Shown: positions 1 to 5,311 of the stretch, piece after piece
How positions within the stretch are numbered: position 1 is the stretch's first letter
Layout of the letters: every line of letters begins with the position of its first letter
Assembly (NCBI GenBank): GCA_011372825.1
Contig: DSAK01000096.1
Location: 1-5,311, forward strand
Direction of reading: 5' to 3'
Source of the DNA: Campylobacterota bacterium
GTDB lineage: Bacteria; Campylobacterota; Campylobacteria; Campylobacterales; Sulfurovaceae
Length of the DNA: 5,311 bases
Notes under the pieces: generated by a model
Database searches by the model: none
What the model saw: only the letters and a program-made list of their open reading frames with translations
Told to the model about the DNA's origin: nothing
Translations under genes and position numbers: made by a program

Positions 1-82
1 ATATATCTCTTAATATTAATATGTTCTTAGAAAATTAACGATTTTTTGAATAAATCTATTTTTCTAAACTAAATTGGTATCT
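1..82. other. AT-rich intergenic gap downstream of era
   Basis: This is a short, very AT-rich stretch after the era stop codon. On the minus strand it has no ATG and no reading frame worth calling, and I see no GC-rich hairpin followed by a T run that would act as an intrinsic terminator. The last bases on the minus strand read AAGAGATATAT, so a weak ribosome binding site for a further minus-strand gene just outside the window is possible. In H. pylori the gene after era is, from memory, the L,D-carboxypeptidase/transpeptidase-like csd6 (HP0518). Whether the same holds here cannot be seen. Confidence 0.6.
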
Positions 83-970
83 TTATTCGATTATATAGCC
101 AAAGTGTGCTAATTCTTCTTTATTTTTACTCCACCCCTTTTTAACCACGACGACTAAATCAAGAAAAGCTTTTTTATCAGAAAGAACCTCTATCGATTCT
201 CTTGCCATTTTTCCTATCCGCTTGATAGCTGCACCATTTTTCCCAACAACCATCCGTTTTTGAATCTCTTTTTCAACTACAATTGTTGCTGATATCTTAT
301 CTAGCTTATCGCCCTCTTCTATCCTCTCTATTAGCACATCGCTCTCATAAGGGAGCTCATCACTGAGATTTTCAAATATCGCTTCACGAATAAATTCTTT
401 GTATATATTTCTTATGTACTCATCTGTTATCGTCTCTTCATCATAGAGATAAGGGGAGCTTGAAAGATGCTTGGATATCTCATCTAAAAGTGCTTTTTTT
501 CCTACAGATTTATTGACCGAAAATGGGATAATAGCCTCAAATCTATCTTGATAGACTTGATACTCATGAAGTTTTTGAAGCAATTTTGCTTGAGAAACTT
601 GATCTATCTTGGTGAGCAATATGATATGTTTTTTAGTTTTTGATTCATCTAACATCAAAAACCTCTCATACTCCTCGAGCTTATCACTAGCAGGAGCTAA
701 AAATAGTATCAAATCACTATCCCCCATCGCTTTTAATGCTTCTTGGAGCATAAACTGGTTGAGTAATTTCTCTTTTTTATGAATCCCTGGGGTGTCTACA
801 AATACGATTTGTGCATTTTTATGTATCACAATCATCAACATCCTTTTTCGGGTCGCCTGGGCTTTTTTAGAAACCATTGCTATCTTCTCTTCGACTAGAT
901 GATTTAGCAAAGTACTCTTACCCGCATTTGGTCTCCCTATTACTGCTACAAATCCTGCTTTTGTCTCCAT
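83..970 (-). CDS. era: GTPase Era, 30S ribosome assembly factor
   Basis: Era is a GTP-binding protein that binds the 3' end of 16S rRNA and helps mature the 30S subunit, working in the cytoplasm and partly at the membrane. The 295 residues show the full two-domain layout. The G domain has G1 GRPNAGKST (12-20), switch I around QATRK (38-42), G3 DTPG (59-62), G4 TKID (120-123) and a G5 region SVNK (151-154). The C-terminal KH RNA-binding domain has its GxxG loop as GKNG (243-246). The length is normal for the family. The ATG at 970 is preceded by AAGGAG with a 4-base spacer, and this site overlaps the hslU stop codon, so translation is probably coupled to hslU. It is the last gene of the four-gene cluster seen here. 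Switch I has alanine where E. coli Era has the first threonine of QTTR, and G5 has SVNK rather than the usual SAK. The H. pylori protein, as I recall it, also has ATRK, so I read the switch change as a lineage trait and not damage. Confidence 0.97.
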   Translation of the reverse strand: METKAGFVAVIGRPNAGKSTLLNHLVEEKIAMVSKKAQATRKRMLMIVIHKNAQIVFVDTPGIHKKEKLLNQFMLQEALKAMGDSDLILFLAPASDKLEEYERFLMLDESKTKKHIILLTKIDQVSQAKLLQKLHEYQVYQDRFEAIIPFSVNKSVGKKALLDEISKHLSSSPYLYDEETITDEYIRNIYKEFIREAIFENLSDELPYESDVLIERIEEGDKLDKISATIVVEKEIQKRMVVGKNGAAIKRIGKMARESIEVLSDKKAFLDLVVVVKKGWSKNKEELAHFGYIIE

Positions 971-979
971 TAATCTCCT

Positions 980-2314
980 TTAAAGGATATATCTAGTAGT
1001 GTCTTCGTCTGTGATGATATCGGCTACTTGTTTTTGAACCAAATCTTCTGTGATGACAATCTCTGATACACCCAAAGAGGAGGCATCAAAGCTAATCTCC
1101 TCTAGAACTTTCTCCACTATCGCATGAAGTCTTCTTGCACCAATATCTTCTGTTTTTTCATTGGCAACCATTGCATAGTGCGCCATTTTTCTAAGTGCTG
1201 CTTCTTCAAATACAAGTTTCACACCCTCAACACCCAAAAGTGCTTCATACTGATAGATGAGCGAATTTTTTGGTTCTGTTAAAATTCTATATAAACTCTC
1301 TTCATTTAAACTTTTAAGAGTCACACGCAAAGGAAACCTTCCTTGAAGCTCAGGGATGAGATCGCTTGGCTTTGCGAGATGAAACGCGCCTGCTGCTATA
1401 AAAAGAATGTGATCTGTTTTAACTATCCCCCATTTTGTTGTCACAGTTGAGCCCTCAATGATAGGTAATAAATCTCTTTGAACCCCCTCTTTGCTTGGGT
1501 CTTGACGGCTAGAATTACTAGAGGAGACAGCAATCTTGTCAATCTCATCGATAAAAACTATTCCGCCTTGTTCTACCCTTTGTAGAGCTGAAACCTTGAG
1601 CATATCCTCGTCAAGCAACTTTGTGCTTGCCTCAAGTGCCAAAATCCTTTTTGCCTCTTTGATGCTTACTTCTTTCTCTTGCGTTTTTTTGTTTATCGTC
1701 CCCAATACATTAAAAATCGACTCTTGAATGTTTGCCATTTGTGGAGGAAGCATCTCATCTGCCACGCCTAAATTTTGTGTCTGTGGCACCTCAACTGAAA
1801 TTTTTAAGTGATCAATCTCCCCTTTATTTAACCTCTCTTGCATCTTAAATAAAGAGGCTTCATACTCTTGTTTTTTTTGCTCACTGGCTCCTGCTGGCAA
1901 AGGTGGAATAAGTTTTTCTAAAATTTTGTTTTCGATATATGCTTCTATCTTCTCTTTGTTTTTTTCATTTTCTATCTCTCGTTCTAACTTCATAGATATA
2001 CTTACTAAGTCACGGATCATAGACTCTACATCCCGCCCAACAAAACCAACTTCAGTGTACTTACTAGCTTCGACTTTGATAAATGGTAATTGCATCATTT
2101 GTGCCAAACGACGCGCTATCTCAGTTTTGCCAACACCTGTGCTTCCTATCATAAGGATATTTTTAGGCATTATCTCTTGCTGTATCTCTTCTGGAAGTTG
2201 TAATCGGCGATAGCGATTGCGAAGTGCTACTGCTATCACTCTTTTTGCTTCATCTTGTCCTATTACATAACGATCAAGATACTCAACAATCTCCTGGGGT
2301 GTCAATTGGTGCAT
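980..2314 (-). CDS. hslU: HslU, AAA+ unfoldase of the HslUV protease
   Basis: HslU (ClpY) forms a hexameric ATPase ring that unfolds proteins and threads them into the HslV chamber. The 444 residues match the family length (E. coli 443). Visible parts in order: an N-terminal VIGQDEAKR segment (17-25), Walker A GSTGVGKT (57-64), the pore loop GFVG (90-93) that grips substrate, a charged and divergent I-domain at about 105-240, Walker B IVFIDEID (252-259, with D256 and E257), a conserved EGVQRDLLP block (276-284), the sensor 1/arginine-finger segment ending ELQGRFP (322-328, R326), and sensor 2 GARRL (392-396, R394). The tail ends TTRYIL; in this family the last residues insert between HslV subunits and activate the peptidase, and the -YIL/-FIL ending is kept. 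AAGGAG lies 7 bases before the ATG, inside the 3' end of hslV, and the gap to hslV is 4 bases. Walker A has serine where E. coli has proline, which as I recall is also the Helicobacter form. Confidence 0.98.
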   Translation of the reverse strand: MHQLTPQEIVEYLDRYVIGQDEAKRVIAVALRNRYRRLQLPEEIQQEIMPKNILMIGSTGVGKTEIARRLAQMMQLPFIKVEASKYTEVGFVGRDVESMIRDLVSISMKLEREIENEKNKEKIEAYIENKILEKLIPPLPAGASEQKKQEYEASLFKMQERLNKGEIDHLKISVEVPQTQNLGVADEMLPPQMANIQESIFNVLGTINKKTQEKEVSIKEAKRILALEASTKLLDEDMLKVSALQRVEQGGIVFIDEIDKIAVSSSNSSRQDPSKEGVQRDLLPIIEGSTVTTKWGIVKTDHILFIAAGAFHLAKPSDLIPELQGRFPLRVTLKSLNEESLYRILTEPKNSLIYQYEALLGVEGVKLVFEEAALRKMAHYAMVANEKTEDIGARRLHAIVEKVLEEISFDASSLGVSEIVITEDLVQKQVADIITDEDTTRYIL

Positions 2315-2318
2315 CTGG

Positions 2319-2858
2319 CTACTCCTTGGTTATTTCAAGTATTGAAATATTTGTATTTGTATAGATACATAACTCACCAGCTATTTGCAAAGACTCTCTA
2401 ACTAACACTTCAGGCTCTAATGAAGCATGCTTACAGAGTCCTCTTGCTGCACTAAGGGCATAACTCCCTCCGCTACCTATAGCTGCTAGAGTTTTATCCT
2501 CTGGTTCGACCACATCACCTGTGCCACTTAGTATAAAAAGATGCTCAGGATTAAGAACCAACATCATCGCTTCGAGTTGTCGCAAATGCTTATCTTTACG
2601 CCAAAGCTTAGAAAATGCTATCACAGAGCGATACAAGTCCCCCTTTTTTTCCACTAAAATAGTTTCAAACATATCAAAAAGTGTAAAAGCATCAGCAGTG
2701 CTCCCAGCAAAACCAGCTAGTACTCTTCCATCATAAAGGGTTCGAATCTTTGTTGCGTTCCCTTTGAGGATAGTATTGCCAAAAGTTACTTGACCATCTC
2801 CTCCTATAACTGCTTTTTTATCTGTACGATAAGCAAGTATAGTAGTTGCTTCAAACAT
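2319..2858 (-). CDS. hslV: HslV, threonine peptidase of the HslUV protease
   Basis: HslV (ClpQ) is the proteasome-beta-like peptidase that forms a double-hexamer chamber and cuts substrates delivered by HslU. From the ATG at 2858 it has 179 residues. The active-site threonine pair is T5-T6. Counting T5 as mature Thr1, D21 and K37 correspond to the family's Asp17 and Lys33, and S129 in GSGG (128-131) to Ser125. Other landmarks are GGDGQVT (19-25), AGFAGSTADAF (48-58) and IYTNTN (165-170). The catalytic threonine follows four residues (MFEA) and not the initiator Met alone as in E. coli, so a short propeptide must be removed. An in-frame GTG at 2861 adds one Met, but I prefer the ATG: it overlaps the rplI stop as TGATG, has AGGGG at a 7-base spacing, and gives the MFEATT start I remember from H. 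pylori. The gene sits directly before hslU, as is usual. Confidence 0.97.
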   Translation of the reverse strand: MFEATTILAYRTDKKAVIGGDGQVTFGNTILKGNATKIRTLYDGRVLAGFAGSTADAFTLFDMFETILVEKKGDLYRSVIAFSKLWRKDKHLRQLEAMMLVLNPEHLFILSGTGDVVEPEDKTLAAIGSGGSYALSAARGLCKHASLEPEVLVRESLQIAGELCIYTNTNISILEITKE

Positions 2859-3304
2859 CACTCAACCCCTATCACTTCTACCGAAGCTGTAGCATGTATA
2901 GCGTGACCCAACTTGATATCAACTTCATGCACACCAGTTGATTTGATAGGCTTGTCAAGCTTGATATGTTTTTTGTCTATAGTGATACCTAGTTGCTCTA
3001 AAATCGCTTTTGCAATGTCACCGTTACCAACAGAACCTTGAATCCCTATAGGAGCAATTGGTTTTTCTATGACAACTTTGTTTGCTTCTAATTGTTTTTT
3101 TTCAGCCTCAAGTCTAACCAACTCCTCTTTGAGTGTTTGAGCTAATTTCTCTTGTTCTTCTTTCCAACTTGCTATAACCTCTGGAGTTGCAAGCTTAGCA
3201 AAACCTTTTGCGATCAAAAAGTTTTGTCCATATCCATCTTTGACCTCTTTTATCTCCCCTGCTTTTCCTAACGATTTTACCTCTTTGATAAGTAGAACTT
3301 TCAT
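2858..3304 (-). CDS. rplI: 50S ribosomal protein L9
   Basis: L9 binds 23S rRNA near the base of the L1 stalk and reaches out from the large subunit; in other bacteria its loss affects frame maintenance. The 148 residues match the usual bacterial length. The N-terminal rRNA-binding domain (about 1-50) carries the full L9 signature: G13, G16, V21, G24-Y25, N28-F29-L30, G34 and A36. A lysine- and glutamate-rich stretch (about 47-75) fits the long connecting helix, and the rest forms the C-terminal domain, with GIQGSVGN (about 88-95) typical of the family. AAAGGA lies 6 bases before the ATG. It is the first gene of the cluster, and its TGA stop shares one base with the hslV start codon. In many bacteria rplI follows rpsF, ssb and rpsR; here it leads the hslVU-era genes instead. 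Confidence 0.98.
   Translation of the reverse strand: MKVLLIKEVKSLGKAGEIKEVKDGYGQNFLIAKGFAKLATPEVIASWKEEQEKLAQTLKEELVRLEAEKKQLEANKVVIEKPIAPIGIQGSVGNGDIAKAILEQLGITIDKKHIKLDKPIKSTGVHEVDIKLGHAIHATASVEVIGVE
2866..2870 (-). promoter_or_regulatory. Ribosome binding site of hslV, inside rplI
   Basis: The minus strand reads AGGGG here, within the last codons of rplI. It is 7 bases from the ATG at 2858 and only 4 bases from the alternative GTG at 2861. This spacing favours the ATG and therefore the MFEATT protein start. Because the site is inside rplI and the stop and start codons overlap, hslV translation is likely coupled to rplI translation. Confidence 0.65.
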
Positions 3305-3334
3305 AACAATTCCTTTTTTGTAACATTGCGCAGG

Positions 3335-3343
3335 ATTGTATCA
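3335..3343 (-). promoter_or_regulatory. Likely sigma-70 promoter (extended -10) for rplI-hslV-hslU-era
   Basis: The minus strand reads TGATACAAT, an extended -10 element with one mismatch to TGNTATAAT. Transcription would start near 3328, giving a leader of roughly 24 bases that holds the AAAGGA ribosome binding site of rplI. No good TTGACA lies at the expected -35 position. Upstream there are T- and A-rich runs instead, which is usual for housekeeping promoters of Campylobacterota. I see no heat-shock operator such as a CIRCE inverted repeat, so this looks like a housekeeping promoter despite driving hslVU. Confidence 0.6.
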
Positions 3344-3387
3344 AAATTTGACTAAATTCACCCACAAAATAGCCATCAAGAAAAATA

Positions 3388-3396
3388 TGCTACAAT
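3388..3396 (+). promoter_or_regulatory. Likely sigma-70 promoter (extended -10) for the M3 peptidase gene
   Basis: The plus strand reads TGCTACAAT, again an extended -10 with a single mismatch to TGNTATAAT. The predicted start is near 3403, leaving about 20 bases before the ATG. No clear -35 box is present. An A-rich run (3380-3385) lies just before it. It faces away from the rplI promoter and the two -10 elements are about 50 bases apart. Confidence 0.6.
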
Positions 3397-3413
3397 CATC
3401 ACAAATTGAAACA

Positions 3414-3419
3414 AGGTGA
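3414..3419 (+). promoter_or_regulatory. Ribosome binding site before a double ATG
   Basis: AGGTGA can pair with the 3' end of 16S rRNA. It is 3 bases from the ATG at 3423 and 6 bases from the in-frame ATG at 3426. The spacing slightly favours the second ATG, but the choice changes the protein by only one methionine. Confidence 0.5.
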
Positions 3420-3422
3420 CAA

Positions 3423-5311
3423 ATGATGTTAGCCCCTTTTATAATGGAAGATTTAGAAAACTTTACCCATAAGCTCCAAAAGCTTTTGGATACTCATGAA
3501 AAAAATATTGACAAACTTGCAAAAAGCGATTCAACGAGTTTTGAAGATATCGCAAAACCATTGCAAGAGATGGATGAAGAGTTATCTCTCTTTTTTACCC
3601 CGCTTGTACATCTCAATAGTGTTTCAAATAGTAAAAAAACACAACTTGTTTACGACGAATCTCTCCCTTTGATTTCAGCATTTGAAACAAAATTAGCTCA
3701 CCATAAGCCTCTCTATGAAAAAATCAAACAACTCTCCACCACTACTTTAGAAGAGGAAAAAGTCAAACAAGATATGATAAAAGAGTTCGAGCTCTCAGGC
3801 ATTGCTCTACCCAAAAGCAAACAAGAAGAGATTGAGTCTATAGAGGTGAGACTAAGCGATCTCTCAAATCAATTCTCACGCAATCTTCTAGAAGCAACCA
3901 ATGAATTTTGTCTAGATATAACCGACCCAAAAGATATAGAGGGTCTTCCTCAAAATGATATAGCACAAGCAAAGGTACCAAATGAACCATCTTTGTACCG
4001 CTTCACCCTCCAGATGCCTAGCTATATCGCATACATGACTTATGGTCCAAATAGAGAGTACAGAGAGAGACTCTATCGAGCCTATACGACTCGTGCGCCA
4101 CAAAATAGTGACATTATCGATGAAATTCTCTATTTGCGTCGCAAAAAAGCATCGTTGCTTGGTTGTAAATCGTATGCTGAATATGCACTCAAAAAAAGAG
4201 ATGCATCTTCTTATGATGAAGTGATCAAATTTTTAGAAGAGATTCTTTTTAGTGCTCGAGAATTTGCACTTCAAGAGATGGACCAACTCCGCTTGTTTGC
4301 AAAAGAAACAGATGGTATTGAGGACTTAGCAAGCTATGATGTCGCTTACTATAGTCAAAAACTCAAAAAAGAGTTATTTGATTTTGACGAGACGATGACG
4401 CAACCTTATTTTGAGCAGCAAAGGGTACTTAATGGGATGCTTGAGGTAGTCTCAGAGCTTTTTGATGTCGATTTTAAAGCTGTAAATGTAGAAGTATGGC
4501 ACGATTGTGTAAAGACTTATGATATCTACGAAAACGGGGTTCAAGTAGGACGGATATATTTTGACCTTGAGGCCAGAAAAGAGAAAAAAGGTGGCGCATG
4601 GATGCACGATTTTTCAACCCATTTTATCGACACAAAAGGTACCACCCATTTTGCATCAGCATTTATAGTATGCAATTTCTCTCCAACAACTCAAGAGTCA
4701 CCTTCACTTTTGCGTCATGATGATGTAGTAACTCTCTTTCATGAAATGGGACATGCCTTGCACCATCTCTTTGGCAAAAGCACCCAAAGGCCACTATCAG
4801 GTATCAATGGCGTTGCATGGGATGTTGTAGAATTCCCTTCGCAGTTTTTTGAAAATTTCGCATACACAAAAGATATCATTAAACGTTTTGGATTTCATTA
4901 CCAGACTAAAGAGCCAATTCCAAAGTGGTTAGTAGATAAGATAGTAGCCTCGAAAAACTTCCACGCAGCACTAGGCATATTAAGGCAAGTGGAGTTTGCA
5001 CTTTTTGACTTAATGCTCCATCAAAAAGAGTACAAAGGCCAAGAGATTCAAACTCTCCTTGATACGATTCGTCAAACCACGGCTCCACTAACTCCCCCAT
5101 CATACAACCGCTTTCAAAATGGCTTTGGTCATATCTTTGCAGGTGGATACGCAGCTGGATACTATAGTTATAAATGGGCAGAGGTGCTAAGTGCTGATGC
5201 TTTTTTTGCATGCTTAGATGAAAATCAAACATTTGACAAATCAAAAGCAAAAGGATATAAAGAAAATATACTATCTCAAGGGAGCAAAAAAGAGATGAGG
5301 GTGTTGTATCA
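3423..5311 (+). CDS. prlC: M3-family oligopeptidase A-like metallopeptidase, 3' end cut by window
   Basis: This is a zinc metallopeptidase of the thimet-oligopeptidase family (M3), which degrades short peptides in the cytoplasm, including products of larger proteases and cleaved signal peptides. The frame stays open for 629 codons to the window edge. E. coli OpdA has 680 residues, so only a short C-terminal piece (perhaps 20-30 residues) is likely missing. The N-terminal ~200 residues are helical and charged with no signal peptide. The catalytic domain shows GRIYFDLEAR (376-385), GGAWM (390-394), the zinc motif HEMGH (440-444; H440, E441, H444), the third ligand E470 in VVEFPSQ (468-474), and the substrate-binding segment H570 with Y576, Y580 and Y583 in GGYAAGYYSY (574-583). 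E470 lies 26 residues after H444, as I count in E. coli OpdA; I count 25 in Dcp and mammalian thimet oligopeptidase, so the OpdA subtype is favoured. The gene is divergent from rplI with its own promoter candidate. The family call is firm and the symbol less so. Confidence 0.93.
   Translation, partial: MMLAPFIMEDLENFTHKLQKLLDTHEKNIDKLAKSDSTSFEDIAKPLQEMDEELSLFFTPLVHLNSVSNSKKTQLVYDESLPLISAFETKLAHHKPLYEKIKQLSTTTLEEEKVKQDMIKEFELSGIALPKSKQEEIESIEVRLSDLSNQFSRNLLEATNEFCLDITDPKDIEGLPQNDIAQAKVPNEPSLYRFTLQMPSYIAYMTYGPNREYRERLYRAYTTRAPQNSDIIDEILYLRRKKASLLGCKSYAEYALKKRDASSYDEVIKFLEEILFSAREFALQEMDQLRLFAKETDGIEDLASYDVAYYSQKLKKELFDFDETMTQPYFEQQRVLNGMLEVVSELFDVDFKAVNVEVWHDCVKTYDIYENGVQVGRIYFDLEARKEKKGGAWMHDFSTHFIDTKGTTHFASAFIVCNFSPTTQESPSLLRHDDVVTLFHEMGHALHHLFGKSTQRPLSGINGVAWDVVEFPSQFFENFAYTKDIIKRFGFHYQTKEPIPKWLVDKIVASKNFHAALGILRQVEFALFDLMLHQKEYKGQEIQTLLDTIRQTTAPLTPPSYNRFQNGFGHIFAGGYAAGYYSYKWAEVLSADAFFACLDENQTFDKSKAKGYKENILSQGSKKEMRVLY

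Noticed and set aside
1536..1727. Plus-strand open frame of 63 codons
   Set aside because: It lies fully antisense inside hslU, is low-complexity (Ser/Leu/Ile-rich), resembles nothing I know and has no ribosome binding site I can support.
1926..2213. Plus-strand open frame of 95 codons
   Set aside because: It is antisense to the hslU N-terminal coding region; its Ser/Ile/Phe-rich composition is what a reversed conserved gene gives.
2521..2736. Plus-strand open frame of 71 codons
   Set aside because: It is antisense within hslV and has no recognisable motif.
3305..3422. Heat-shock control (CIRCE or HspR-type operator) upstream of rplI-hslVU
   Set aside because: I looked for long inverted repeats typical of these operators because hslVU is a heat-shock operon in E. 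coli. Only a short AT-only palindrome is present, which is not enough.
3912..4103. Minus-strand open frame of 63 codons
   Set aside because: It is antisense within the M3 peptidase gene, whose frame is continuous and conserved in content across this stretch.
4042..4224. Plus-strand open frame of 60 codons
   Set aside because: It is an alternative frame inside the M3 peptidase gene, not a separate product.
4906..5250. Minus-strand open frame of 114 codons
   Set aside because: It is antisense to the conserved catalytic end of the M3 gene, including the GGYAAGYYSY segment, so it is a shadow despite its length.
3423..5311. A frameshift or broken M3 gene, since no stop codon is seen
   Set aside because: I read every codon from 3423 to the edge: there is no internal stop and all family motifs fall in one frame. 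The missing stop is due to the window ending.

Overview
The window looks like ordinary core chromosome from a Campylobacterota (Epsilonproteobacteria) bacterium. It is AT-rich, and the minus-strand gene order rplI - hslV - hslU - era is, from memory, the order in Helicobacter pylori (HP0514-HP0517). Several protein details also fit that phylum: HslV starting MFEATT, HslU with the Walker A variant GSTGVGKT and the pore motif GFVG, and Era with an ATRK switch region. The genus cannot be fixed by eye.

Layout. Positions 1-82 are an AT-rich gap downstream of era in which I see no gene and no convincing terminator. Positions 83-3304 hold four tightly packed minus-strand genes, read right to left: ribosomal protein L9 (rplI), the peptidase HslV, its unfoldase HslU, and the ribosome-assembly GTPase Era. 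The junctions are a 1-base TGATG overlap, a 4-base gap and a 9-base gap, so they almost certainly form one operon with coupled translation. Positions 3305-3422 are a short divergent intergenic region with one extended -10 promoter candidate facing each way. From 3423 to the right edge runs an M3-family metallopeptidase of the oligopeptidase A (PrlC/OpdA) type on the plus strand. Its frame is open over 629 codons and the window edge cuts off its C-terminus.

How the genes work together. HslU unfolds substrates and feeds them to HslV, and the resulting peptides are the kind of substrate an M3 oligopeptidase degrades further, so both sides of the divergent promoter region carry proteolysis genes. 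L9 and Era belong to the ribosome. The grouping therefore mixes translation and protein turnover, but a functional tie between the two sides is inference.

I found no mobile element, CRISPR array, RNA gene or previously undescribed system. The points most worth a second look are the short HslV propeptide, the hslV start-codon choice and the two look-alike divergent promoters.
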